From: PLOWO2-12-38-17 sp963709355
Lineage (GTDB): Bacteria > Planctomycetota > Brocadiia > Brocadiales > Brocadiaceae
NCBI GenBank assembly: GCA_963709355.1
Contig: CAVPVY010000005.1
Coordinates: forward strand, 868,001 to 932,000
Length of the DNA: 64,000 bases
Direction: 5' to 3'
Within the stretch, counting starts at the first letter, position 1; every line of letters begins with the position of its first letter. The notes beneath the pieces are model-generated. The model had not been told where the DNA came from. It saw only the letters and a list, made by a program, of their open reading frames with translations, and ran no database searches. This document shows, in pieces, positions 44,485 to 53,213 of this stretch. Made by a program: the position numbers and the translations under genes.

Positions 44485-44931
44485 CCGTCTCTTCAATTAA
44501 TGAAGATATATCATTAATTACTTCGAATCTTTTACGTTTGAACAAAAGGATAATTCTTTTCAAGATAGGAGGTGACATCGAGCTCTTGTCTCCGTAAAGT
44601 AAAGCATCTCGGACAAATTTTATTGTGTAATCGTAAAGCCAGCCGTCTTTTTTCCGAGAAATGTTTTCGAATCCTTTAATGAAATCAGGAATGGCTTTTA
44701 TAGAGCTGGACCAATAGGGCACATCGCCAATCCACGATCTTAGAGAACCAGCCATATTGCCTGAGGAAAGTACTTCCATTTGCAATTGCTCTGCCCGGAA
44801 AAAATGTTGAACCAATAATAGAAGGAAACAACACCCATCAATTCCGGTGGGATGTTTTGGACACCCCCAAAGTCTAGTTCTATTCGTGTTTTCGCCAAAC
44901 CCAACGCTTGTGGGTCAATATTTCTTTTCAT
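44480..44931 (-). CDS. Unrecognised cassette-like ORF, single-base frameshift
   Basis: Two overlapping frames appear to be one gene of about 150 residues. Starting MKRNIDPQALGLAKTRIELD, the frame reads to VVSFYY and then loses register near 44818 (TT where TTT would restore LVQHFFRAEQLQMEVLSSG), continuing SLRSWIGDVPYWSSSIKAIP to SSLIEETV. No family is recognised and there is no signal peptide. It lies between two attC-like sequences and behind another unknown ORF in the same direction. Alternatively only the downstream frame from TTG 44815 is used. Confidence 0.5.
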
Positions 44932-44942
44932 GGTTTTTTCCG

Positions 44943-45002
44943 GTTATAACGTGAAGGATCAGCGGCGAGCATAGCGAATCAGTTGCAGCCGTTTGTTAGG
45001 AC
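44943..45002 (-). other. attC-like recombination site between two ORFs
   Basis: On the minus strand this 60-bp stretch starts GTCCTAACAAACGGCTGC, has GCTCGCCGCTGATCC in the middle and ends CACGTTATAAC. Size, the TAAC/GTTA complementary ends, AACAAACGGCTGCA-like left part and position directly after the stop of the upstream ORF (45017) match attC sites of integron cassettes. The right core GTTATAA departs from GTTRRRY by one pyrimidine. Only CGGC/GCCG of the inner arms pair well. Confidence 0.42.
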
Positions 45003-45016
45003 AGCTACTCTTATCT

Positions 45017-45505
45017 CTATGTTGATAGTTCACTTTGAGCAATCACATTGAGTGTTCTCTTTGTCTCTTGGGACAACCAATTAATCCAGTGATATGAGTT
45101 CTCCACACCGAACATTGAGGTAGCCTCCATTTTTTGCGCTTCTATTCCGGCTTCACCTCGCGCTGGGTTGCAGAGCGATACATTGATTAACATTTGAAGC
45201 CAGTCGATTTTTGCATGTGACGGCTTCTCTATTGCTACTATGTATTTCGCGAGTGATTCGACAGCTACCGTCGAATCCATACAGAGAATTAGGGAGATTT
45301 CTCCCGTGTGGAATATTTCGTTCACAGCTCTCCCAGAAAGCCTGTAGCGCGTTACAAACGCACCGTAGATTGACGAAAAATGCTGTCCCTCTGGCTCAAT
45401 ACCAGCGCTTGATGCCTCTTTCATATGTTTCCTGTAAGACATTCGCATAGCTTCGTGTTTGCCTTCCGCATCGTACACATTGAAAAGCATTTTAAGGAAT
45501 CCCAT
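45017..45505 (-). CDS. Unrecognised cassette-like ORF
   Basis: A 162-residue protein of no recognised family, begun by ATG with GGGAAG 7 bp upstream. It looks soluble and helical (MGFLKMLFNVYDAEGKHEAM; TVAVESLAKYIVAIEKPSHA; HWINWLSQETKRTLNVIAQS) with no signal peptide and no obvious catalytic motif. A good minus-strand promoter lies about 100-130 bp upstream and an attC-like site follows. Isolated orientation and context suggest an acquired gene. Confidence 0.65.
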   Translation of the reverse strand: MGFLKMLFNVYDAEGKHEAMRMSYRKHMKEASSAGIEPEGQHFSSIYGAFVTRYRLSGRAVNEIFHTGEISLILCMDSTVAVESLAKYIVAIEKPSHAKIDWLQMLINVSLCNPARGEAGIEAQKMEATSMFGVENSYHWINWLSQETKRTLNVIAQSELST

Positions 45506-45606
45506 AATACACTTCCCAATATCTTTTTATTATGCATTACATTTAAAATTAATTACACCGCATAAATGGTTATTATTTTACGGCTATTTATAAAATTCAT
45601 GTTGTA

Positions 45607-45635
45607 AATATATATAGGTATATTTATTATGTCAA
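45607..45635 (-). promoter_or_regulatory. Sigma-70-type promoter for the cassette-like ORFs
   Basis: On the minus strand TTGACA (45635-45630) and TATATT (45612-45607) are spaced by 17 bp, a near-consensus promoter about 100 bp before the start codon at 45505. It would drive both unknown ORFs. Confidence 0.65.
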
Positions 45636-45826
45636 CAAAATAAAAAGGGGGCAGCATGGCGGGGCAGCGTGGATAATAGAGATTTGATCCTTCCCGCTTA
45701 CTGAATATTGTTAGTGTCTATAATGCTAAAATTCGATTAAAAATCATTGCCCGAAAGGTAATGAATTGAGGCTTCTGCCAGAAATCATAAAATCCAGTTA
45801 AATAACATCGTTTGGTTAGAATAGAT

Positions 45827-45856
45827 TGACAGTCAGTTATTATAAGTATTATTATA
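45827..45856 (+). promoter_or_regulatory. Sigma-70-type promoter for the secreted peptidase
   Basis: TTGACA at 45827-45832 and TATTAT at 45851-45856, spacer 18 bp, lie about 58 bp before the start codon; TTAGGAG serves as ribosome binding site. Confidence 0.5.
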
Positions 45857-45913
45857 TCGAATAACCGCTTATTTGTTTGTCTGTGTTTAGAAAATAAAAT
45901 TAGGAGATTTGCA

Positions 45914-48898
45914 ATGAGGCAAATATTAACAATCGTTTTTGTTAGTGTGTTATCGTTATTTTCACAACTAAATTGGGGTGTTTATGATGCGTATGCGAAT
46001 GGAAAAGATGAAGGGCAATTTTTAACAAACATACGACAACTGACCAATCAGGGAAAGGGCGCTGGTGAAGGATACTTTTCTCAGGATGGGAATTATATGA
46101 TATTTCAGAGTGAGTGTGAACCTGAAAACCCATTTTATCAGATTTACATGATGAATATTGAATCAGGAGAGACCAACCGTGTTTCCCCCGGGACAGGTAA
46201 AACCACATGTTCATTCTTCCGTGCTAATTCAGACGAAGTGCTCTTTTCGTCAACACATTTAGATTCGGAGGCAAAGGCAAAGCAACATACAGAATTTGAG
46301 TTCCGTTCATTGGGCAAAAAACGCCGCTTTACCTGGGACTATGATGAGAACTATGATATTTTCTCGTCGAGGCGGGACGGGAGCGGTTTAAAACGTTTAA
46401 CAGACGCTTATGGATACGATGCTGAGGGGGCTTATTCACCTGATGGAGCTAAAATTGTTTTTTGCTCCTTGCGCAACGCATATCCAATTGAAGCGCTTTC
46501 ACCTGAAGACCAGAAACGTATGCAAACTAATCCAGCATACTTCGGTGAGATCTATATTATGAATGCCGACGGAACAGATCAGAAGCGCTTGACAAATTGG
46601 CGTGGCTATGATGGGGGACCATTTTTCAGTCCGGACGGAACACAAATTATTTGGCGGCATTTTAATGAGGATGGCATGCTTGCCGACATTTATACAATGA
46701 AATTGGATGGAACAGATATACACAGGTTGACAGATTTTAGTTCAATGTCCTGGGCTCCGTACTACCATCCTTCAGGTGAATATGTAATCTTTCATTCAAA
46801 CAAATATGGGTTTACCAATTGTGAGTTGTTTATCGTTGATGTACATGGTGAAAAAGAACCTGTAAGGGTAACTTGTAATGAGATATTCGATGGATTGCCT
46901 GTCTTTTCACCAGAGGGTAAACGTCTTGTTTGGACTTCTGGACGTACATCTACCGGGGAATCTCAATTGTTTTTGGCTGATTGGAATCATGAAGCGGCGC
47001 TGGAGGCTTTAAGGGCAGGTCAATCACGGCTTAGTTTTCAACCTTCACAGCCATTTAGTTTTCCTGAAAGTACAAATCAGATTACGTCAGAAAAGGGAGT
47101 TGTGCGTTCTCTTTCATCGGAAATAAATGTTTCTGATCTTAAAGCAGAAGTTCAATATTTGGCTTCAGATAAACTAGAGGGTAGGATGACAGGTTCAAAA
47201 GGTACACAAATGGCTGCAAATTATATTGTAGAATATTTTAAAAAAATCGGGTTAAAACCATCTGGCAATAACGGAACATATTTTCAGGAATTTCCATTTA
47301 TTTCCGGGGTTAAAATACTGCATGATAAAAACTGTCTTCATATTACAAATAAGGGCGATGAGGACGTAAAATTGAAATTTGAAGTAAATAAGGACTTCAT
47401 TCCTCTTGGGTTTACAACAAACGGCGAGGTGGAAGGTCAGGTGGTTTTTGCTGGTTATGGATTGTCAGTTCCTGGGAATGAAGGCAAATTATACGATTCA
47501 TATGCTGGTCTGGATGTAAAAGATAAAATCGTTGTGGCACTTCATTATGTACCTGAAAAGGTAGATATGAAAAGAAGAATGGAGCTTAATCGTTACGCAG
47601 GATTGCGGTATAAGGCGCTGCTTGCTCGTGAACGTGGCGCGAAGGCATTGTTAGTGATTGTTGGCCCAAATTCTCCCGGTTCAGGAGAATTGCTCCAAAT
47701 TTCCAGCGATGTAACATATGCGGACTCAGGAATTATTGTCGCATCTATAACAAATAAGATAGCTGATGTACTCTTTGCTAATTCAGGTAAGTTACTAGGC
47801 CCCATACAGTCTGGACTAGATGTAGAAGACTCAAAGGTTGTGGGATGTTTTGAGTTACCAGGGGTTAAAGTAAAAGTATCAACAGCTATAGAACAGATAA
47901 GAGAAAAGGACCATAATGTGTTAGGTCTTTTGCCACCCGCCGAAGGTGCAGAAAAGACTGAATATGTTATGATTGGCGCCCATTACGACCATATTGGTCA
48001 TGGTGGGGTTGACTCGCTGGCTCGTAAAGGCGAGGAGGGCCAAATTCACAATGGTGCAGATGACAATGCATCAGGTGTTTCAATAGTTATGGAATTGGCT
48101 GCCTCGCTGGCTGAAGAACGAAAGAAGAATCCTCAATTATTTAGGCGAGGAGTTATTTTCGGATTATGGTCTGGCGAAGAACTGGGATGCCTTGGTTCAT
48201 CTTATTTTGCAGAACACCCTACTGTTCCGTTGAAAGATATTACTGCCTATCTTAACTACGACATGGTTGGACGTCTTAAAGACAACAATCTAACTGTAGA
48301 GGGTTTAGGTTCTTCCAGCATCTGGACTAAAATATTTGAAAAATGTAATTTAACCTTTAAGTTTAATTTAAGGCTACTGCAGGACCCATATCAGCCAACC
48401 GATATTACATCACTTTATCCAAAAGGAATTCCTGTAATCCATTTTTTTACAGGAGTCCACGAAGACTATAATCGCCCCACAGACGATCCAGAGACCCTTA
48501 ATTATGAAGGAATGTTGAGAATAGCTGAGTTTTCAAAATCAATGGTTATTGACCTGTTGGGTAGTTCAGAACGTCCGGATTATATTAAGGTTGCTCAGTC
48601 TGATGAACAGAGTTTGAAAAAGAGTACTCGCAGGGCTTCCTGGGGAACCATTCCAGATTTTACGGCAGAGGGTATAGAAGGGGTAATGTTAAGCACTGTT
48701 AAAGGAGGCGGACCGGCGGATAAAGCAGGAATTAAAGACGGTGATATTGTTATAGAAATTGCAGGTCAAAAAATTAAAAATGTCTATGACTATAATTACG
48801 CCATAGATACGTTAGGATTCGGTAAATCTATAGAAGTGGCAGTGCTGAGAAATGGGAAACGTGAGGTACTGACTATAGTTCCTGAAGCAAGAAAATAG
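45914..48898 (+). CDS. Secreted multidomain aminopeptidase (PD40 repeats, PA, M28, PDZ)
   Basis: A 994-residue exported protein. Residues 1-29 are a signal peptide. Residues about 35-360 hold TolB/PD40-type beta-propeller repeats (AYSPDGAKIVF, FFSPDGTQIIW, YYHPSGEYVIF, VFSPEGKRLVW). A PA-like insert and M28 zinc peptidase follow (about 400-880) with ligands in GAHYDHIGHGG, HNGADDNASGVS, WSGEELGCLGSSYF, NYDMVGR and GVHEDYNRPTD. A C-terminal PDZ domain (about 900-990) includes GGPADKAGIKDGDIVIEIAG. It probably degrades peptides in the periplasm or outside the cell. A separate promoter precedes it. Confidence 0.9.
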   Translation: MRQILTIVFVSVLSLFSQLNWGVYDAYANGKDEGQFLTNIRQLTNQGKGAGEGYFSQDGNYMIFQSECEPENPFYQIYMMNIESGETNRVSPGTGKTTCSFFRANSDEVLFSSTHLDSEAKAKQHTEFEFRSLGKKRRFTWDYDENYDIFSSRRDGSGLKRLTDAYGYDAEGAYSPDGAKIVFCSLRNAYPIEALSPEDQKRMQTNPAYFGEIYIMNADGTDQKRLTNWRGYDGGPFFSPDGTQIIWRHFNEDGMLADIYTMKLDGTDIHRLTDFSSMSWAPYYHPSGEYVIFHSNKYGFTNCELFIVDVHGEKEPVRVTCNEIFDGLPVFSPEGKRLVWTSGRTSTGESQLFLADWNHEAALEALRAGQSRLSFQPSQPFSFPESTNQITSEKGVVRSLSSEINVSDLKAEVQYLASDKLEGRMTGSKGTQMAANYIVEYFKKIGLKPSGNNGTYFQEFPFISGVKILHDKNCLHITNKGDEDVKLKFEVNKDFIPLGFTTNGEVEGQVVFAGYGLSVPGNEGKLYDSYAGLDVKDKIVVALHYVPEKVDMKRRMELNRYAGLRYKALLARERGAKALLVIVGPNSPGSGELLQISSDVTYADSGIIVASITNKIADVLFANSGKLLGPIQSGLDVEDSKVVGCFELPGVKVKVSTAIEQIREKDHNVLGLLPPAEGAEKTEYVMIGAHYDHIGHGGVDSLARKGEEGQIHNGADDNASGVSIVMELAASLAEERKKNPQLFRRGVIFGLWSGEELGCLGSSYFAEHPTVPLKDITAYLNYDMVGRLKDNNLTVEGLGSSSIWTKIFEKCNLTFKFNLRLLQDPYQPTDITSLYPKGIPVIHFFTGVHEDYNRPTDDPETLNYEGMLRIAEFSKSMVIDLLGSSERPDYIKVAQSDEQSLKKSTRRASWGTIPDFTAEGIEGVMLSTVKGGGPADKAGIKDGDIVIEIAGQKIKNVYDYNYAIDTLGFGKSIEVAVLRNGKREVLTIVPEARK

Positions 48899-48974
48899 TA
48901 TTTGTAAATTTTACAAACAGCATATAGGAAGTAATACACTTTCTATTTTTGAAATTTAATTAATTAGAAAAGCC

Positions 48975-49003
48975 TTGAAAGATTTAGTGGTATATGTTAG
49001 CAT
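48975..49003 (+). promoter_or_regulatory. Possible promoter for ribH
   Basis: TTGAAA at 48975-48980 and TAGCAT at 48998-49003 with a 17-bp spacer, 59 bp before ribH. No FMN riboswitch is visible in the short leader. Confidence 0.35.
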
Positions 49004-49062
49004 TTTAACACAAATAAATTTTAATTTAAGTAATAGCTATAATTGGAATTAACAAGAAAATC

Positions 49063-49554
49063 ATGAGTAGCGAATCACATGGTAATTTAATTGGTACAGG
49101 GAAAACTTTCGGTATTGTTGTGAGCCGATTCAATAATTTTATAACAAAACGACTATTAGACGGTTCAATTGACGGCCTTATAAGACATGGTGTAAGGAAG
49201 GACGATATAGATGTTTTTTGGGTACCCGGCTCATGCGAGATACCTTCTGCCGCTTTAAAAATTGCACAAAGCAAGAAATATAATGCTGTGATTTGTCTTG
49301 GTGCAGTCATTCGAGGTGAGACACCGCACTTCGATTATGTTGCGAGTGAATCAGCTAAGGGAGTTACACAAGTTGGTTTAACTACTGGAATTCCTGTGAT
49401 TTATGGTATCATTACAACCGATACGCTTGAACAGGCAATTGATCGTGCAGGAGCAAAGACTGGAAATAAAGGAACTGAGGCGGCATTATCTGCAATAGAA
49501 ATGGTTAACCTTTTTGATCAGATACAAACCAATGTGAAGACAACTAAAGGGTAG
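49063..49554 (+). CDS. ribH: 6,7-dimethyl-8-ribityllumazine synthase
   Basis: RibH makes the lumazine precursor of riboflavin from 5-amino-6-ribitylamino-uracil and dihydroxybutanone phosphate. The 163-residue protein has FGIVVSRFNNFIT, WVPGSCEIPSAAL, CLGAVIRGETPHFDYVASES with the catalytic His, and GIITTDTLEQAIDRAG with AGAKTGNKGTEAA. In many bacteria ribH precedes nusB, as here (115 bp apart). Confidence 0.96.
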   Translation: MSSESHGNLIGTGKTFGIVVSRFNNFITKRLLDGSIDGLIRHGVRKDDIDVFWVPGSCEIPSAALKIAQSKKYNAVICLGAVIRGETPHFDYVASESAKGVTQVGLTTGIPVIYGIITTDTLEQAIDRAGAKTGNKGTEAALSAIEMVNLFDQIQTNVKTTKG

Positions 49555-49669
49555 AAATTTATAATCTTCTTTCTACCTCTCACCCTCGCGAATACCAATT
49601 TTTAAAATGGTTCAAAACGTAGATATTATATTCTTTTTTTTAACTGCTCTTATTAAAATTTAATTAATT

Positions 49670-50950
49670 ATGCGCAACAGAACGATTGCCCGTGAACTTG
49701 CCATACAAGCTCTTTATCAAGTTGACCTGCGTGGTGATGAAATCATTGATGAAATTAACATTCATTACCAAAAGAGTATTGTAAAACATGAGATTTATGA
49801 TTTCTCAATGTCTCTCATAACAGGCTGCAGGTCATATATTAAAGATATTGACGCGAAGATTTCCTCTGTCACAGAGCACTGGGAACTGCACCGTATGGCA
49901 ATTATTGATAAAAATATTTTACGTTTAGGAGTTTACGAGCTATTGTATAGAGATGATATACCTCCAAAGGTTTCTATTAATGAAGCGATAGACCTTGCTA
50001 AAAAATTTAGTACAAAAAGTTCAGGAACTTTCGTAAACGGTGTTTTAGATAAAATCTATAATCAGTTCGGAAATGGGAAAATAAAGAATAATAAATTTCT
50101 TTCTGTCATCGGAGATATTTCCGAAATTGATTATGGCAACTCAGACCTGCACATACACACGACCTATTCAGATGGTACAATGTCACCTGAAGAAGTCGTA
50201 GATGAAGCCGTCCGTACTGGAGTTTCTACTATTTCCATAACCGATCATGATACCATAGAAGGTGTAATTAAGGCGTATGATTATGGACGAGATAAAAATA
50301 TACATATCATTCCTGGTATAGAAATTTCTTCATACCTTGCTCCTTCTGAAATTCACATACTTGGTTACTTTATTGATGTTTACAATGTATCATTACAGAA
50401 AATGTTAAAACAAGCTTATGAAGATCGTATAAAACGTGTCTGCGAAATGGTTGAAAGATTACATCGTTTGAATGTAAACATTGAAGCCCAAGAAGTATTA
50501 ATGCTTGCGGGAAAAGGGTCTCCCGGACGTATGCACGTGGCTGAAGTAATATGGAAACACGGTTATTGCGATAAGATTATTGACGCATTTTATAAATACA
50601 TTGGTGATAAAGGACCAGCTTATGTTCCCAAAAAAACGCTTACACCATGCCAGGCTATAGAACTTATAAGAAATGCCAGAGGAGTGGCGGTACTGGCACA
50701 CCCTGGACTGACTCAGAGAGATTATATTATAGAAGAGTTGGTAAAATGTGGTCTGGGAGGTATTGAGATATTTTATCCCACTCACACGCAAGATATAGTC
50801 AAAAAGTATTCTAAGATAGCAAAGAAATATAATCTGGCAATTACCGGAGGCTCTGATTTTCATGGGGAAAGAAGGATTGATACTTCTATAGCCAAGATAA
50901 CAATTCCAAATGATATAGTCAAAGAACTCAAGAAGAAATGCCAATTATAA
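49670..50950 (+). CDS. nusB: NusB fused to a PHP phosphatase of the RNase AM/YciV type
   Basis: A 426-residue fusion. Residues 1-135 are NusB, the antitermination factor that binds boxA RNA with S10/NusE (RTIARELAIQALYQVDL; INEAIDLAKKFSTKSSGTFV; NGVLDKI). After a linker, residues about 157-426 are a PHP metallophosphatase: DLHIHTTYSDGTMSPEEVV, ITDHDTIEG, IPGIEISS, GRMHVAEVIWKHGY, YVPKKTLTP, AVLAHPGL and GGSDFHGE. This is the pattern of YciV, a 3',5'-nucleotide phosphatase shown in E. coli to trim rRNA 5' ends. The frame is continuous with no stop or internal start site between domains. It suggests coupled rRNA transcription and maturation. Confidence 0.9.
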   Translation: MRNRTIARELAIQALYQVDLRGDEIIDEINIHYQKSIVKHEIYDFSMSLITGCRSYIKDIDAKISSVTEHWELHRMAIIDKNILRLGVYELLYRDDIPPKVSINEAIDLAKKFSTKSSGTFVNGVLDKIYNQFGNGKIKNNKFLSVIGDISEIDYGNSDLHIHTTYSDGTMSPEEVVDEAVRTGVSTISITDHDTIEGVIKAYDYGRDKNIHIIPGIEISSYLAPSEIHILGYFIDVYNVSLQKMLKQAYEDRIKRVCEMVERLHRLNVNIEAQEVLMLAGKGSPGRMHVAEVIWKHGYCDKIIDAFYKYIGDKGPAYVPKKTLTPCQAIELIRNARGVAVLAHPGLTQRDYIIEELVKCGLGGIEIFYPTHTQDIVKKYSKIAKKYNLAITGGSDFHGERRIDTSIAKITIPNDIVKELKKKCQL

Positions 50951-50971
50951 TACTGCGCATTTCTTTTGCAT

Positions 50972-50995
50972 AAAAAAGTTGCTGGCTAAAGCAAC
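50972..50995 (-). terminator. Terminator-like hairpin on the minus strand
   Basis: GTTGCT (50978-50983) and AGCAAC (50990-50995) form a stem; on the minus strand it is followed by six T (50977-50972). No minus-strand gene precedes it, and on the plus strand there is no T-run after it, so its purpose after nusB is unclear. Confidence 0.4.
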
Positions 50996-51070
50996 CTAAT
51001 TCAGAGACTCTAGTGTTGAAAATAAACAATTTTTGTTATCAAATAAATAACGTCTAGGAGAAAATAATCT

Positions 51071-52405
51071 TTGGGAATATTTTCAAGAAAAAATAAAAAC
51101 ACAAAAAATAAAAAAGAAGAGAATATAACTTTTGATGATGCAAACAAGGCAAAGCAAGATAAACATGTAAAATCTAATGGTAATTTCTGGTCAAAGCTGA
51201 AAAGATTCACTGCAGAAGCGCCAAAAACGGTTGTCTGGGAAGGTGATAGGGCAAGACTAGTTCCAGTTACACCAGAAACACCTGTTAAAGAAACTATTGA
51301 AGAAAAGAAACAGATCTTAATTCCCAATGAAACCCCTGCTGTTGAAGTAAAAACAGAAACTATTGCGTTAGATGTAAAGGGCGAAGAAACCGTTTCTGTT
51401 TTACCAGAAATAACCCCAAAAGCTGATGAGACCATTTCTGTTCAACCAGAAATAACTACTCCTGAAGTTCCAATAGAAGAAAAACCTCCAGCAATTACTT
51501 CAGATGAAAAGCTAAAGAAGGGTCTTGAAAAAACACGTGGACGTTTCTGGTTTCGTCTTAAAGGTTTCTTTTCGTTAAGAAGAAAAATTGATGACTCTGT
51601 AATTGAAGAGCTGGAAGATATATTGATTGGAGCAGACATTGGCGCACGCCCAGTCCAAAATATAATCGACCATGTTCGGGAAGCGTGGAAGTCGAAGACA
51701 ATTAACGAAACAACACAAATATATGATTTTATAAAGAATATGTTAAAAGAAGATTTACGAAAATGGCAAACCGATATACATTATGCTACAATTCCACCTA
51801 CAGTTATAATGGTTGTTGGTGTAAATGGAGTGGGTAAGACAACCGCTATAGCTAAGCTCGCAAACTATCTTATTAAAGACGGTAGAAAGGTTATGGTTGC
51901 TGCTGGAGATACATTTAGAGCAGCTGCAATTGATCAATTAGAAGTCTGGAGTAAGCGTGTAGGGGCTGAGCTAGTAAAACACCAGACAGGTTCAGACCCT
52001 GCAGCAGTTGTTTACGACGCTATGGAAGCTAGTGTTGCAAGAGGTATTGAGGTATTAATAATTGATACGGCTGGACGTTTACATACAAAAGAAAACCTGA
52101 TGAACGAGTTAAGCAAAATAAAACGCGTTATTTCCAAAAGAATACCTTCTGCACCACATGAAGTACTGATGGTGCTTGATGCTACGACAGGACAAAACGC
52201 AATATCACAGGCAAAGATGTTTAAACAGGCAGTAGACGTAACAGGGATATTCCTTGCAAAACTTGACGGTACTGCAAAGGGAGGAATTGTCTTAGGTATG
52301 CGAAGCGAGATTGAAATTCCTGTAAAGTTTGTAGGCATTGGTGAAAAACCAGATGACATGGAAAGATTTAACCCGGATGCGTTTGTAGATGCATTGTTTG
52401 AATAA
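51071..52405 (+). CDS. ftsY: Signal recognition particle receptor FtsY
   Basis: FtsY docks SRP-ribosome complexes at the membrane next to SecY. The start is TTG 51071 with AGGAG 10 bp upstream. The 444-residue protein has a basic N-terminus, an acidic, Pro/Glu/Thr-rich A domain of about 150 residues with a duplicated segment (EETVSVLPEITPKADE / ETISVQPEITTP), the N domain (VIEELEDILIGADIGA) and the G domain: GVNGVGKTTAIAKLA, GDTFRAAAIDQLEVW, DTAGRLHTKENLM, TGQNA and GTAKGG. Confidence 0.96.
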   Translation: MGIFSRKNKNTKNKKEENITFDDANKAKQDKHVKSNGNFWSKLKRFTAEAPKTVVWEGDRARLVPVTPETPVKETIEEKKQILIPNETPAVEVKTETIALDVKGEETVSVLPEITPKADETISVQPEITTPEVPIEEKPPAITSDEKLKKGLEKTRGRFWFRLKGFFSLRRKIDDSVIEELEDILIGADIGARPVQNIIDHVREAWKSKTINETTQIYDFIKNMLKEDLRKWQTDIHYATIPPTVIMVVGVNGVGKTTAIAKLANYLIKDGRKVMVAAGDTFRAAAIDQLEVWSKRVGAELVKHQTGSDPAAVVYDAMEASVARGIEVLIIDTAGRLHTKENLMNELSKIKRVISKRIPSAPHEVLMVLDATTGQNAISQAKMFKQAVDVTGIFLAKLDGTAKGGIVLGMRSEIEIPVKFVGIGEKPDDMERFNPDAFVDALFE

Positions 52406-52469
52406 TGTTTAATACAAATCGCCTCATAATTCTGAATATTTCTGCGGTCTGTTAAATAATAACTTTATA

Positions 52470-53198
52470 ATGGTAAAAGATAGAGTATACTTTAACATCT
52501 TTCGTTTTAATCCTGATGTTGATAAAAAACCACATTTTCAAAAGTATAAAGTCCCACTTAACAAAATAGACCTTACCGTTCTTGAGGGACTTTATTATAT
52601 ACAGCAACGATTGGATGATTCCCTTGCCTTCAGGTCTTCCTGTAGGGCTGCTGTTTGTGGTTCATGTGCGATGCATATTAACGGTAAACATCGTCTTGCA
52701 TGCAATACCTTAATTTCAAAATTAGAATCTGCTACAATCACAATTCAGCCTCTTGCCCATATGCCGATCGTTAAAGACTTACTAGTTGACATGAAATCTT
52801 TCTGGGAAAATTATGAATATATCAAACCGTATCTAATAACTGGCAAAACATTGCCAACAACAGGCGAACATGCACAGAATCAGGATGAAAGGGCAAGGAT
52901 TGATATCCTGATTGACTGTATATTGTGCGCATGTTGCCATTCCTCGTGTCCCGTTACTGCAACACATGATAAATACCTGGGGCCCATGTCGTTTCTTAAT
53001 ATTGACCGCTTTGTATCCGATACACGCGATGGTGCAAAAGAAGAGCGTCTAGCAATAGTAAATGACGAACATGGTGTGTGGCGGTGTCACAGTGTATTTA
53101 ACTGCCAGGAAGTGTGTCCAAAAGATTTAAACCCATCTAGTTCTATTGCTCATTTGAAGATGGAAATTGTTAAAAATGTTTTAAGTCAAAAAGCATAA
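52470..53198 (+). CDS. sdhB: Succinate dehydrogenase/fumarate reductase iron-sulfur subunit
   Basis: SdhB/FrdB transfers electrons between flavin and quinone. The 242-residue protein carries a 2Fe-2S site (SCRAAVCGSCAMHINGKHRL then AC), a 4Fe-4S site (CILCACCHSSCP) and a 3Fe-4S site (CHSVFNCQEVCPKDL). In the 2Fe-2S motif the first cysteine follows RSS, as in known subunits. No flavoprotein or membrane anchor gene is adjacent, so partners lie elsewhere. A small conserved-looking ORF follows. Confidence 0.93.
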   Translation: MVKDRVYFNIFRFNPDVDKKPHFQKYKVPLNKIDLTVLEGLYYIQQRLDDSLAFRSSCRAAVCGSCAMHINGKHRLACNTLISKLESATITIQPLAHMPIVKDLLVDMKSFWENYEYIKPYLITGKTLPTTGEHAQNQDERARIDILIDCILCACCHSSCPVTATHDKYLGPMSFLNIDRFVSDTRDGAKEERLAIVNDEHGVWRCHSVFNCQEVCPKDLNPSSSIAHLKMEIVKNVLSQKA

Positions 53199-53213
53199 GA
53201 AAAGATAATAAAC

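Larger units (their letters stand above)
45506..45913. other. 408-bp divergent intergenic region
   Basis: No gene is seen. It holds promoters in both directions (minus 45607-45635, plus 45827-45856). A short G-rich stretch at 45650-45672 (AAAAGGGGGCAGCATGGCGG) stands out from the AT-rich surroundings but matches nothing I know. Confidence 0.5.

Noticed and set aside
48899..49062. FMN riboswitch before ribH
   Set aside because: The leader is too short and lacks the conserved RFN-element blocks.
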